Shown here: piece by piece, positions 1 through 14,000 of the stretch | Layout: each line of letters opens with the position of its first letter | Position numbering within the stretch: position 1 is the first letter of the stretch | DNA from: Chlorops oryzae | Lineage: Eukaryota > Arthropoda > Insecta > Diptera > Chloropidae | Length of the DNA stretch: 64,000 nt | Reading direction: 5' to 3' | Assembly (NCBI GenBank): GCA_020466095.1 | Contig: CM035806.1 | Location: 2,789,303-2,853,302 of the forward strand | The notes under the pieces: model-generated | Seen by the model: only the letters and a program-made list of their open reading frames with translations | Database searches by the model: none | Told to the model about the DNA's origin: nothing | Program-made: the position numbers and the translations under genes

Positions 1-280
1 AATTTGGAGAAATGATCGGATGATTTGGTCCGCGGGGATGGCTGTTGGGGTTTCAAACCCCCTCATAAATGCGAGGATTCACATGAAAAACATGAGAAAT
101 TAACAACGATTTCAAATAGTTAGGCCAAGACTTAAACTTTGGTAAGCTCCTAATCCTACTATGTACATACATAACTACATTAAATCATCGAGTTAAGTGG
201 TCGGATATTGTTTTCGACAAAAAATAAAAAAGGTTACCATTTTTTTCGGCTAAAATTCGGGCCTCCATACAAAAATTTTT

Positions 281-1045
281 TCGGACTAATATCGGAGTCA
301 TATTTCTGAGCAGCATATTTTATTTTAAAAAAATCGGACTCTTTTCGGAGTCATGTTCTTGAGCCCCATATTTTCAAAAAATTTCGGACTCAGTTCGGAG
401 TCATGTTTTTGAATCTCTTGTTTCTTACACATTTCGGAGTCATATTCCTAAGCCTCATATTTTCTAAAAAATTCGTACTCTTTTCGGAGTTATATTTCTG
501 AGCCTCTTGTTTCTCACATATTTCGGACTCATTTCGGAGTCGTATTTCTAAGCCTCATATTTTCTAAAAAAATTCATACTCTTTTCGGAGTCATATTTCT
601 GAGTCTCTTGTTTCTCACATATTTCGGACACATTTCGGAGTCATATTCCTAAGCCTCATATTTTCTAAAAAATTCGTACTCTTTTCGGAGTTATATTTCT
701 GAGCCTCTTGTTTCTCACATATTTCGGACTCATTTCGGAGTCGTATTTCTAAGCCTCATATTTTCTAAAAAAATTCATACTCTTTTCGGAGTCATATTTC
801 TGAGCCTCTTGTTTCTCACATATTTCGGACTCATTTCGGAGTCATATTCCTAAGCCTCATATTTTCGAAAAAATTCGTACTCTTTTCGGAGTCATATGTA
901 TTTCTGAGCCTCTTATTTCTCACATATTTCGGACTCATTTCGGAGTCATATTTTTGAGCTTGATATTTTCGAAAAAAATCGGACTCATGTTCTTCAGCTT
1001 GATATGTATTTTGAAAAAGTTTCGGACTCATTTCGGATTCAAATA
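281..1045 (+). repeat. TTTCGGA minisatellite array 1 (unit about 100 bp)
   Basis: Imperfect tandem repeat of ATTTCGGACTCATTTCGGAG with GAGCCTCTTGTTTCTCACAT and AGCCTCATATTTTCTAAAAA segments. The landmark TTTTCGGAG recurs at about 481, 582, 682, 783 and 883, a period of 100-101 bp. It lies in the Epac intron after exon 13. Confidence 0.9.
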
Positions 1046-1384
1046 CCCAATCACTCCTCAAATATTTGCTAGCTATCGTCTTTATAAATGTTCTTTGGAA
1101 AAATATTTAAGACTCCGCGCTGCAAATCCTTACTTGAAGCCTGCGTTATCATATACAATATTCGAATCTTAAAGAGAGGAATAAATAAGTATAATAAATG
1201 GAAGGTAACGAGTAACTTAATTTCGGATTTGATGAAAAAATTGCTTTGTTTTTTTTTTGAATTTCAAAATCAGCTCCCATTTGTTGGACCTATTTGTTCA
1301 CAAGGTATAGAGCTAAGTGTAAACAAGAAAAGTTTTCCAATTCCGAATATCTGTCGAGAAAAGCCGAAACCACAGGACAGAAGC

Positions 1385-1430
1385 CCTGTTATTGTTGTTG
1401 TTGTTGTTGTTGTTGCGGTTGTTGTGTGTT
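1385..1430. repeat. (TTG)n microsatellite
   Basis: About 13 near-perfect TTG units in the Epac intron after exon 13. A second, interrupted (TTG)n run is at 16677-16727. Confidence 0.9.
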
Positions 1431-1922
1431 TTGTTGCTATTAAGAAATTTAACTGAAATAAGGAAATTTCCAAGCTGCGAGAATTAGTGGAATTTTAAGC
1501 AGACAAAACCGGAATTAGGAAATGTGCTTGTATGAATTGGTCTAGACAACGCCTACACGAACTCAATGCAGCAGCACCAGCACCACCACCAGCAGCAGCT
1601 CTTTGTACGAAGGTCTTCAACAAGTGAATTCCGGTGTGCGTGTGCGTGTGTGTGTGGCTAAGTATATGCGTATTTGTAAGCCTTCATGTTCACGTTCATA
1701 GGTATTTTGCTTGGTAAATGCTTTTAAAACTTTCGAAATAATTTTAATCACTCGTAATGCATGCGGATGTGGTTGCCCGTTGCCCGAAGGGCGAATCTAG
1801 TAGCAATTTAGGATGAAAACATTCAACCCCAATTCCACAAGCCTTTCAAGGGAATGTGAAGCTGCTCGCTTCTTGCTAAGTATTAGGTAGGTATTTTGCT
1901 ATTTTGCTACATTGCTACTCAC

Positions 1923-2093
1923 TTTGCCGAAATGATGTCGTCCGAATGTGTGATACAATAGTTCATACTCATGTACTGCCCAAAAAAGATCCCAATCGAA
2001 AGTGGTTATGAAGTACGCAATTTCTTTGGTACTCAATAATTCCAAATCGACATCAACCGCTTCGGTGGCACCCTCTTGCTCGGGTAACGGTGT
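1923..2093 (-). CDS. Epac: Epac exon 13 (start of CDC25-homology catalytic domain)
   Basis: A 171-nt exon (57 codons, phase 0/0) following a 118-bp intron, between acceptor CGTATAG and donor AAA|GTGAGT. It encodes [40 protein letters not shown] and [17 protein letters not shown]. This is the entry of the RasGEF (CDC25) domain; vertebrate EPAC has [10 protein letters not shown] and YHTFGRHNF here. The catalytic helical hairpin is not in the window. Confidence 0.96.
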
Positions 2094-5000
2094 CTATACG
2101 TGGATTAGAGTAACAAAGAATAAATTCATCGATCATCGTTTTTTTTTTTTTTTAAATTTAAATAAATGCAAAAAAAAAAAAAAAAATTATGAAAAATTCA
2201 ATTGAACTGACCAGTGCATCCAAATGATCTTTCACCGAAACAAATAAACGTCCATTGAGTGTTAGTCCTGTTGGTATGCTAACATCATTATCCTTGAATA
2301 CCGAACGTTCGCCATTCGATTTCACTTCGACCAGGCATAGATCGTCCGGACCACGATTCAATTGAAGCTTATCGGCAGCACATGCCTTGATTATTTCAGC
2401 CGTTGTATGCATCGGGAATCTCAGTGTGCAATATGTATGATCGGCACAGTAAACACGAAAGATAATGTCATCGTCCGGGCGTATTATCGTTTTCGATGGT
2501 GCAATATTGCCGCTGAATAAACAAATTGGCTGCCCATTCGGCGGAAGTTTCCATTTTTGTCCAGCATTCTGATTACGATCCTCTTGGTAGCGTGCCATCT
2601 GTGTTAGAACATTGTGTATTATGCTAACCTCTTCGCTCAGATCGGGATCGACTTCAACTTCGGCGGCCAAATCCTATCGTGAAAATGAAAGTGAGAAAAA
2701 AAAAATTTTTTTTTTTTTTTTAATTGAATTGAAATTTTTAATATTCGACGAGTGTTGTTCATTCGAAATCGAAATGAATCTTACCTCAATAAAATCACAG
2801 ACATTTGGTTCCTCGAACGCGGCATGCCGCACTGCCATTACCCATTTTTGCATGAATTGGACTACGCGCCGCTTAAAATTAATTATATACTCCCGATCTT
2901 CGGGAGTCTGCGATCCATCATTCGGATCACAATGAAAAGTGCAATGGAGTTAAGGAACTACTCGTTCAATTATCATTATAAATTATTGAAATTTATATAG
3001 GTACATATATTAGAGCGATGCACAAATGCATTTGCTTTTTAAAATCTTCCAAATGGTTGTTGTATCGAATAATGCCAATAAAGACAATTTTTATTTTTAA
3101 CGCTCAATATCAATTTTATAAATTCCAAGAAAAAATACCACAAGGAATTGTTTTTGGTGGCGGTGACCAAAACCGCGCGTCTTTCGGAGTAGATGTTGGA
3201 CTCTTTTTTGAAGGCTGACTGTTTTAAAGGTTGTTTGTTTGTTAGGACGAAATGCTCAAGAGGGCTTTTTTTTTTTTTTGAAATGAAAGAAGGTCCTTTT
3301 TTTTAAAGATCGTTAGCCGTGTAAAAGGCTACAATGTCTTCTGGCAGAGTGAAATATGACTCCGAAATTAGTGCGAAATTTTTTTAAAATGAGCAGCTGA
3401 AAAACGTGATTCCGAAATGATTCCGAAATTTTTAGAAAATATGAGCCTCAGAAATATAACTCCGAAATGAGTCAGAAATATGTGAGAAATAAGAGGATAA
3501 AAACAGAGTGAAATATGACTCCGAAATTAGTGCGAACATTTTTTTTCAATGAGAAGCTGAAAAACGTGACTCCGAAATTTTTAGAAAATATAAGGCTCAG
3601 AAATATAACTCCGAAATGAGTCAGAAATAATAGGATAAAAAACAAAAAAGACTCCGAAATATGTGAAAAATAAGAGGCTTATAATCATGAGTCTGAAATG
3701 ATTGGGAAAAATTAGGCACAGAACTATGATTCCGAAACAAATAAGTCCGAAACGTATGGAAAATAAGACGCTCACAATTATCGAGTCCGAAACGAGTCTA
3801 AAAAATGTTGCTGTGCCGAAGTCATCCTCGTCCATCCATGTCTTTTAGGTATTTTTTTTTATTAATGTGGCAACAGAAAATGTTTCAATTCAACACCTAA
3901 ACGTATGCAACTTAATATTTTAAAACTAATTTATATAAGAATTTAACCCTTTATCATCGAAGCTTAATTAGGACTTTAAGAAGATGAACATACTCTCCGA
4001 AATCTTTACTTAAGATTTGTTTAAATGGACATACATATGTACATAGGAATCTCTGAAAAGATGAAGAGATCTCCAAGTATTAGCAATATTCTAAATATTT
4101 ATACGCATACCTTTCGGTGCTGTATTTAAACATTTTCTGTTGCCCCATTTATAATTTTCACCTTTGGCTAGAGCGTTTTTGCTCGTTTGTTTTTTTTTTT
4201 TGATTTTATTAAACTACTCACGTAGACCAGGCACTTGCAAGAATGCGTTCATCTTGAAAAGATTGAGATACAAATTTCACTTGAACCATTAAATGGTTAA
4301 GCCGTTTGTCTGGCGGTACTTGTTTGCAACTGATATCCTGTTGAGAAATTGACAGTCGGGTTTTGACGTCTGAAATATTTCTATTTTAGTATCTTAAACC
4401 TTTTGCGTGGGCAAATTATGCTTCTGATGCTGACACACAATCTATCTCAATTTTTTTGGGGTTTTTTTTTTTTTTGAATTCACGCTCTGACTCCCTAGGG
4501 AGCATTTCAGTTTTGTTTTCATTTTGCACGTGACTTGGAGGGTTTTTTTTTGTTGCCATCTGGTTACGTTTCAATGTTTGCTGATGTCGTAGTTTATTCG
4601 TTTTCTTTTTCACTTCAATTGGCTTGAAGTGATAAAATCTCTGACCTAGAACTATTGGTATAAGATTTAAATGTGTGAATGAATTGCCCTTTTGCAGGCA
4701 ATTGAGTAGGTTTTTTTTTTTTTGTTTGTTTAAATTTCGATTCGAACTGGAGGAAAAGGTTATTTAATGCTTATTGAAATAGAAATATTTCTTGAAAGAA
4801 AAAGGTCAGCTATTAAGACAATATTGTGGAGTACTCCCCCCTCCTCTATTTATGGTGTATTGTTCGGTTTTGCAAAAGTTTTATAGAAAATCGATCCAGG
4901 GTAAATCTACAGATAATAAATTCTAGTTTGCCATTTGAAACCATTAGTTTTGAATCTAAAAAGAAAAAAAAAAAATCGGAAATAAAGGTCCAATTGCAAG

Positions 5001-8000
5001 CGGGGGATTTCCGTCGGATTACAATTGGCCAAAGAAGTGGCGTACGTTGTGGGTCTCTTTGGGGGCGGGGGAGGGATTAAACCCTTCTCCGATATGTGAG
5101 AAATTTAAAAGAAATGCGAGGAACTAATCAATCCCTTCCGAATTAGATTTCTGCGTACGTGACCGTGCCCCTTGTGGGTTTTCCTTTTATTTTCTGTTGC
5201 TTGAATGTTCGAGTTGTTTAGTCGCCCTTCATATTGGGCGACAGACCAGCGGAAACAAAGCTTGTTTGAGGGCGAGGGACGCACGGGGAAGAGAGAAAAA
5301 CGCTACTATAGCACATCCCGATCGTCCTTTGCAATGAAACCAACTTTGTCTCCGCTGATTTATTTACTCTATTCATATCTCTATCTCATTATTCTATTCT
5401 ATCAAATTTTTCTATTCTTCTCTATTTGATCTCTATGTCTATCTCTATGTCTATTCTATGATCAATAATATCTATAGCAATGCTACTATATCTCTTGTCA
5501 TCTCTACATGTCATTAAACTATACCTATGTCTATGCTATAAAAACTCTATTCTATTCTATCTCTACTGATTCTATGCTTAATCTATATCTATGTATCTCT
5601 ATGTAATATCTTGTTCTATCTCTAATCATAGTCTATGTCTATCTCTAAGATCTAACGTTATTTATCTATCGTCTAATATCTATCAAATCTATTTCTATTC
5701 TTCTCTATTGATCTAGTCTACTCTATGTTATCCTATGTCTACTCTATGTCTATAAAATTCATCTCTAGTCTATCTCTATGTCTATCTCTATTATATCTGC
5801 TATGTCTGTCTCTATGTTATGTCTATATCAATGTCTATTCGTCAGCTATCTCTTTTTTTTATCTTCAATAGCTTTCAATCTTTATTATTCTTATTCATAA
5901 TCGGTCTAGTACATCTCTAGTTATCATGTTTTTTTTAAATAATCACAATTTCTATGTCTACTTATTTTAATCTTATCTTTTCTAGTCTTTTATCATATTA
6001 TAACATAAAGGCTTTCAAAAGTATTATGAATTGCTAAGTTTGGGTTCATTATCTCAAACAAGGAGTAAGTGGGCCTTCTTAAGGTACACATGTTCCTCGT
6101 AAGGCCCAAAATGACGGTTTTTTAAATCGCATTTTAGGAGCTTTTCCGATAATGATTTTTGGTAGAATTTTTTGTTTTTCTATAGAAAATTTATCAAATA
6201 AAACAACACAAAAACAATCGGGTTTCTATCATCAATACTTTGTACGCTGTAATCGAAAAGGTGTTAGGTGGGCCTTACGTGGTACACTTACCTTATAGCA
6301 CATCCCGGATCGTCCTTTTCAATGAAACCAACTTTGTCTCCGCTGATTTATTTACTCTATTCATATCTCTATCTCTATTTCGATTTCTATCTCTATCTCA
6401 ATATCTATTTCTATTTCTATCTCTATTTCGATCTCTATGTCTATCTCTATGTCTATCTCTATGTCTGTCTCTATGTCTATGTCTATATCTATCTCTATGT
6501 CTATGTCTATCTCTATCTCTATCTCTATCTCTATCTCTATCTCTATCTCTATCTCTATCTCTATCTCTATCTCTATCTCTATCTCTATCTCTATCTCTAT
6601 TTCTATCTCAATATCTATTTCTATTTCTATCTCTATTTCGATCTCTATGTCTATCTCTATGTCTATCTCTATGTCTATCTCTATCTCTATCTCTATCTCT
6701 ATCTCTATCTCTATCTCTATTCTATCTCTATCTCTATTTCTATCTCTATATCTATTTCTATTTCTATCTCTATTTCTATCTCTATGTCTATCTCTATGTC
6801 TATCTCTATGTCTATCTCTATGTCTATCTCTATGTCTATCTCTATGTATATCTCTATGTCTATCTCTATGTCTATCTCTATCTCTATTTCTATTTCTATC
6901 TCTATCTCTATTTCTATTTCTATCTCTATTTCGATCTCTATGTCTATCTCTATTCTATCTCTATTTCTACTCTATGTCTATCTCTATGCTCTCATGTCTA
7001 TCTCTATGTCTATCTCTATGTCTATCTCTATGTCTATACTCTATGTCTACTCTACGTCTATGTCTACCTTATTTCTATCTCTATCTCTATGTCTATGTCT
7101 ATCTCTATCTCTATTTATATCTCAATATCTATTTCTATTTCTATCTCTATTTCGATCTCTATTTCTACATCTATGTCTATCTCTATCTCTATGTCTATCT
7201 CTTTGTCTATCTCTATGTCTAACTCTATGTCTATCTCTATCTCTACGTCTATGTCTACCTCTATTTCTATCTCTATGTCTATGTCTATCTCTATGTCTAT
7301 CTCTATGTCTGTCTTTCTCTATGTCTATCTCTTTGTGTATCTCTATGTCTATCTCTATGTCTATCTCTATGTCCATCTCTATGTCTATCTCTATTCTATC
7401 TCTATCTCTATCTTTATCTCTATGTTTATCTCTATCTCTATGTATATTTCTATGTATATCTCTATCTCTATGTCTACCTCTATCTCTATCTCTATGTCCA
7501 TCTATATTTCTATTTCTATCTCTATTTCTATCTCTATCTCTATGTCTATCTCTATGTATATCTCTATGTCTACCTCTATCTCTATGTCTATCTCTCTCCA
7601 TTTCTATCTCTATGTCTATCTCTATGTCTATCTCTATGTCTATCTCTATGTCTATCTCTATGCTATCTCTATCTCTATGCCTATCTCTATCTCTATTTCT
7701 ATCTCTATTTCTCTGAATGCTGACAGTCACACTTTAATGGCCTTTGTGGAAGGGCTTTAAGAAATTTTTCTTTCTAGAAACGGATCATTTTGAAATAATC
7801 ACATGAAAGCTATCTTTATAAGCACGTAAAGTGGCTTTGACCTCCATGTAAGGAGACTGTACGAGTATATAAATACGAGTATTCTATTTATTAAGAGTAT
7901 TATTGCTTCCTTTTTGATACACAAGTAAAAGGAAAGGACACTTCAAATCCACAAAAAAAAAAAACTCCCAATCACAACAATGAACGTCGTTTTATAGGTA

Positions 8001-11000
8001 TCCACATTTCGATACATGAAGTGCATTCAACAATGACAATTCCGAACGTCTATTCTATTGTCATCTACCTTCGAATTCCAAAAGCAAAACTACCCATTAA
8101 GGTTTCTTTCTGACTCTTCTGACGTCCCTCCTTGCTGCATTTTGTTGGCAAACTTGAAATTTCATTTTATCTCTTGAGATAAAAAAAATAAAAAAAAATA
8201 TAAAAAAAATAAAAATCGAAAAAATAAATACATAAAAAAAAATCTTTTGATCGTTACAATGGAATCAAATGGATTAGGACGACTCTTCAGGATTCAGCAG
8301 ACATGGTTCAAATAATAAAAGCTTGGAAAGTTTCAATTTCGTACAACAATCATTGAGGCCAGTTAACGCAATTGATTTTTTTCTTACTCCTTGAATACTT
8401 TGATGGATTTTTCAGAAAAGTTGTTCATAAGAGAACAAAAAAAAAATAATAATAATAATAAAGAAAAAGAAAGGAAAAAAAATATCATAGACTACGAAGA
8501 AGAATAGGAAGGATTGAAATGGAATTTTTGTGTGTTTCTTTTGAAAAGGATATTAGTTGGCAAGTTCGTCGACCAGTTGAACAACTGGCATAAATACTAT
8601 ATGTGTGAGCAGGAAATCATCAAGAAATGGGTCGATTCCACTGACTTGACTGCCGAGACGTGTCTCTAGCAGATGTTCCAGCATTTTCGATGGTGTTCCC
8701 GACATGACAGTGTATCTGCAAAATATTGAATTCCGAATTTAATTCGCCTTTTTTTTATTTTTATGAATATGGTTAATCGTAAAGAATTGATATGTTTCGC
8801 GCTTCTAAAAAAAAAAATCCAATCATCAGAAAATATTATGATTTGTTTTTGACGCGGACGTGATTCCTTAAAGGTTACAGTACAGCGCCTTTGATGAATA
8901 AAATGACATAAAAATCGTTTGTTCGTTAAGCGCAAATATTGGTTCCAAAAGATTGAAAAAAAAAAAATTCCCTCTATGAGCTTGCCTTTTAACCCTTCAA
9001 TTCCCGTGTCTAATTTAATGCAAATTCGGCTCTTATTTTTCACCTAAAATTACATAATTTCTTTTGACAAAAAATACTTAAATGAAAAAAAAAGTTTATC
9101 TCATATATTTATGGTGGCGGACCACAAGCTACAAAACGACATGGCAAAATTTTAAAACATGAAAATTTGAAAATACTCCCTCTTAAGTAGACACTCTACG
9201 GGACCGAAAAATGTGGCCGCTTAAGGGGACCTTTTGGTCTAGAGCACGAAAATGAAGGGTATTTTCATGATTTTTTTTTGGTATTAAGCCAAATAAATAA
9301 CGGGTTTCTAGGTTTGCAGGATTATTGTTTTATTTATTGACAATCCAAAAAAAATTTTGTTGTATTTTTTTTTTGATTTTTTTCCTATTTTAAAAATGGC
9401 GGCGAAATAGACGCTTTTTTAAAAAGTACATTCGTGGCGTACACGATTTCGTAAGTTCGGGTTATCCGAAAAAAATAAAAAAAATTTATTAGTAATCAGA
9501 ATGAATGCGGTTATCGGGTGAGCTACCAAAAAAAAAAAAAAAAAAATTTACAAAATGGCGCAATTTTTAATTTAAATTAACACATCAAAAAAACGCCTTT
9601 TACCATTTTTTTAATGAAAAAATATGAAGTTCTTGAAATAAAAATTTGATTCTAGCTCACGCGATAGCCATTGATGTTGTGAATAATATATAAAAATTTC
9701 AGACGAATCGGTTCGATGATTTTTTTTTTTTTTTGTTTTCATGTACGCCATTTCAAAAAAAGTGGTTCAAAGTTGCTTTGATCGAGCGCGCTGCCTGCTG
9801 TCTCCACCTACTAAAACGGCTGTAGCAAAGAAAATATTGTCAATATCTTCACGAAACTTTGCCAGCATATTCTTAGAAGTCTATTCTTCCGAAATATATT
9901 TAAAAAAAAAAATCGATTTTCAAAAAATTCTAGACCAGAAGGTCCTTTTAAGAGGAAACTATTTGAGAAGCAGAAACACTAGAGCATTCCCAAAAAGTGT
10001 CCGTTTAAGAGTGGTTTCCGCTTAAGAGGAGTGAGTATTATTTTCAACGCTAAGTAATTTTTTAATATCAAAAAAATGTCCTCCTGACAACCGGAAATGC
10101 AAATGCCATATTTCAATCGGTTGTGGTGATGCCAGAAAAAAAAATAAATAAAATACCTAAGCTACAGTGATGAAAATTTGATGGCCGAATGTTATAAAAA
10201 AGAAAAAAAAGAACAAATATTAAATCTCTATTACGTGCACTGAGTGACACTGGAAATTGAAGAGTTAAAACATAAAATGAAATTTTTTCCTTTTTAAGCT
10301 GGGCATATACATACTTAAAAGCGGAATGTTGTCCTCGCTGTTTGGCCACTCTTTCCAAGACTAAAACATCTTTGCCGTGCTCCTGTAATCTCAATGTATT
10401 TGCCTCAACATCGCGAAGAATGCGATTGAAATGCTCCTTATCGACACGCAGTAGATGGCAGTTGTTCTCTTTAAGCACAATTGTTGCGGCCCTATATTGA
10501 AGGGAGAAACAGACGAATTAATAATTTTTAATTTTAATTTTTCATTTTTTTTAAATATCATTACAACATTATTTATTATCTGAAAGCATTTTCAATTAAA
10601 TTCGAAACTTCGTATAATTGGAAACGCAATCAGACGCACGATGTTGGATTGACATTTTCCCGCCCGCCCCGGTCTCCTTTTGTGGTATTAAAATGCTCCC
10701 AAACTACTACAGATTTTATTGCCTTTAGCAGGAAAGTCATTTGATTTTTCTTCATACGAGTATACCACAACTATGTATGCACATACATACGTATGTATGA
10801 ATGCGCGAGTGTGTACGCGTATGTACGATGTATGTGTTTCTCTCTGTGTGTGCATGCGTCCTGTCATGTGTGTGTGTGGTGCTGGTGGCATGGCACTTTG
10901 TTAATTAAATTTTAATACTGCGTAGCCATTAAAGCTTGTTTTTTTTTTTCGTACACCTTCACTTTGGTTGCTCGTGTTCGTGATTGCGTTCGTCTGTGCG

Positions 11001-14000
11001 TGTGCGTGTTCGTGTCGTGCTCCTGCAAATGTCGGTGGAGCACGATAGTTACGCCACAAGCATTCGAATGGGTTAAGCAACTGGAATGCAACATAAATGT
11101 ACTCGCATATTGACATGTTTATGTATGCACATTTCAAGTACATAATCCATGGTATGGCGTCGTGCCCACTGCCCGGTGTAATCAATTTGCGAAATTGTCT
11201 CGTAGGTACTCTCCCAATGTGATGGGCCAGCTTCAACGGAAATGGAGTTGTTTCGTTTATACCAATTGGTGTGTCTGTCCAGGTCCAGGTGTGTCAGACG
11301 GTTCTGTTTGATGATGATGATGGGTTTTTTAAATATGTATACAGTAGACTCGCGGTTACTCGTTACACTTATTCACTACTCTCATCACTCGAACATAGTT
11401 AAAAAGCTCTATAACTCGACACAAAAATTTTTTCATTTTTTACCGTTGCATATTCATGGCTAAAATTCGACTTTTTTTACTATAAGAAAACACAAAATTA
11501 ACCCACAATCTTTTTTAAACCCAACCGCTTGCCCTCTTTTGCTACACAGTTAACTTCGTAGGTATACAGAAACATCTACCGCTTTAGGTTGAGTTAAATA
11601 ATTAAGAAAATGATGTCAGTAGGAATTCTTACTGCTTTTAGAAAAGAAGAACAGAATTAAACCGAACAAAAGTTATTTTTAGGGCATTGACTAGATAAAA
11701 ATTCTATGAGCGCGCGGATTATCGAACGTCCTACATGCCGTATGAGTGATGCCATTTGTATGGAATTTCGGAAAAATGTACCACATACGCAGGTCTATCC
11801 CAGCATATCAATACTGAGAGGATCTACATATGTACCCTTGTATTTGTTTGAATATCACACTGTTGCGCCATCCGATTGGAATAGTTTTTTTCTTTTAAAT
11901 GAAATTAAATACTAGGGGGTGTCTGGCTAATGAGCACAACCGTACCCATATGGAAAAAGAAAGGTAGCCCAGCAGATTGTTCAAACTATATGGGCCAATT
12001 CGGCTCTTATCCCACACACTTAAAGTGTTTGAAAGGGTACTAGATAAACGAATTCGTGAAATAGTCAGGTTAAAGACAAACCAAGCTGGGTTCGTTAAAA
12101 ACTGTGGCACCACCGATGCAATTCATGCCGCTCGACTTTTAATGGAAAAACACAGGGAAAAACAAGTCCCACTTCATATGGCGGCCTTCCTTGATTTAGA
12201 AAAGGCATTTGATCGCGTTCCTCATGATATCATTTGGTATGCTTTGAGAAAACACTTAGTGCCAGAAGAACTTATTATGTGGGTAAAACTTTTCTGTATG
12301 CAAATCCAAAATTCGAGTACATTCTGCTGACGGAATTTCATCTGCGTTCACCAAGGATCAGCTCTATCTCCTCTTTTGTTCATATTAGTTATGGATTCAA
12401 TTACCGAAGACCTACAAATATCACCTCCCTGGACGTTACTATATGCAGATGACGTTCTTCTTGCCTCAACCAATAAAAACAACTTACAGCAACAAGTACA
12501 AGACTGGCATGATAGATGATTGTCTATGTTTGGACTACGTTTGAATGTCGGGAAAATAGAATACATGACAATAGACAATTGCGAAGCAGGGACCATCAAA
12601 ATAAATAACACTAACCTACCAAGGACGGAAAAATTTAAATATCTTGGGTCGACACTTTCTGCTGACGGGACGATCACTCGCGAAGTTACTGAGAGAGTTA
12701 ACGACGCGGCTTGGCTCAAGTGGCGTTCAACGACTGGTGTTATGTGCGATAAAAAGATAAGCGACCGCTTAAAATCCAAAATTTACCGCACAGTCATCAG
12801 GCCAGTCGCTCTTTATATAGTACCGAATGTCTACCAGCAACGAAAGTAGCAGAAAGAAAGGTTAGTGTTATGGAAACAAAGATGCTTCGCTGGATATCCG
12901 GACTCACTCGTCTTGATCATGTTCCAAACGTTGACATCCGTAGACGCGATGGAGTTGCGACAATTATTGGGAAAATGCGAGAAGCAAGGCTACGCCCTGA
13001 GAGCAAATGAGGAGACTTTGGCAAAGAAAGGCTACGCACTGGAAATTCAAGGTTACAGAAAACCGGGGCGTCCGAAACAGCACTGGATGGACACAATAAA
13101 ATGGGACCTAGAGGCTGTAGGACTTACCTCGGATGATGCAACCGACAGAACAAAATGGAGGAACTTGGTCGCGTTTTGCGGACCCCGGGATAGACCGGGA
13201 TAGTTAAACACGCAAGAAGAGGAAGAAATACTAGCGAGTGTATTTAAAAAGTAAATTATGGAGCGGCTATTATACACGAGCGTTTTTATAACGCGCGTTT
13301 CTTCACTCGCGTGTCTTTAGGGAAACTTTGTGGGATCAAGTTTTTGTTTTTGAGAGGAATTCAAAGGACTTCAATTGCCAAAGGGGAGTTTGAGACATTC
13401 GAGGGATATTTCCCATAAAAAAAAAAAAAAAAATAAAACTGTCAGCGGTGAATATACCAAACTGAGGCTAAACTATCGATAGCAATTTAAGTAATTTAGG
13501 GCCGTTTGCTACTGTTCCGATAAACAAAAAATTTCTATGAAAATTTTGTCATTTTGAGAGGATATCGTAACGAAAAACTTTAACCGGAACAGTTGCAAAT
13601 GGGCCTTAGAGTTATAAATTTGAGTTTTTGCCCCTAACGATTGCAACCCGAAAGGTATGCTATAAAAATTCAATCGTTTATTGTTTTTTACCACAAATTT
13701 TATACACACACACAAGTACAGCATTTCATGTTAAATTTTTCCCTTTATTCAGAGAGGAACAATTTTCTCCTCATCAACATATGTAGGTATGTGTAACGAT
13801 TTAAAGCATTTATTATTTACAACATTTCCGTAAATTGTGGTTATTCTGTGGAGAGAAATGTATGCATTCTGCGTTAAAAGGTTGCAAATTGTAAATTTCA
13901 TAGTGTTCTCTAAAGAAACATTTTGTTTGGTTCATGTTTTGTTTATGTTTTGTTTGTGTTTCGTTTTTGTTTGATTTCGCTTCATATGCAACAAGAGTAG

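Larger units (their letters stand above)
46..1922. other. Epac intron after exon 13
   Basis: Holds minisatellite array 1, a (TTG)n run and a short (GTGTGC)n run near 1635. I found no further catalytic exon here; the next one must lie left of the window. Confidence 0.6.
2939..8553 (-). other. U12-type AT-AC intron of Epac (between exons 10 and 11)
   Basis: Read on the minus strand, the intron begins ATATCCTTTTC (from 8553), a perfect match to the U12 donor ATATCCTTT. It ends GTTCCTTAACTCCATTGCAC (last base 2939). TTCCTTAAC at 2957-2949 is the exact U12 branch-site consensus, with the branch A 11 nt from the intron end, inside the usual narrow window. The terminal dinucleotides are AT and AC, and no GT-AG alternative keeps the frame. 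It would need the minor spliceosome (U11/U12/U4atac/U6atac). Its length, 5615 nt, includes the hexanucleotide array. Confidence 0.95.

Noticed and set aside
6240..7760. Very long open frames (up to about 500 codons) on both strands, made of Leu/Ser/Tyr/Ile or Asp/Arg repeats
   Set aside because: They are products of the hexanucleotide array: a period of six keeps every frame open. No start context, domain or flanking exon supports a gene.
8554..8560. Epac truncated by a nonsense codon after exon 10
   Set aside because: The TAA starts in the exon's last two bases and continues into a U12-type intron; exon 11 restores the frame.
9741..10025. 94-codon plus frame
   Set aside because: Falls inside the right part of the TIR element at 9172-10039, and its end is the element terminus; non-coding.
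12348..12779. 143-codon minus frame opposite the LINE
   Set aside because: Antisense shadow of the reverse transcriptase remnant.
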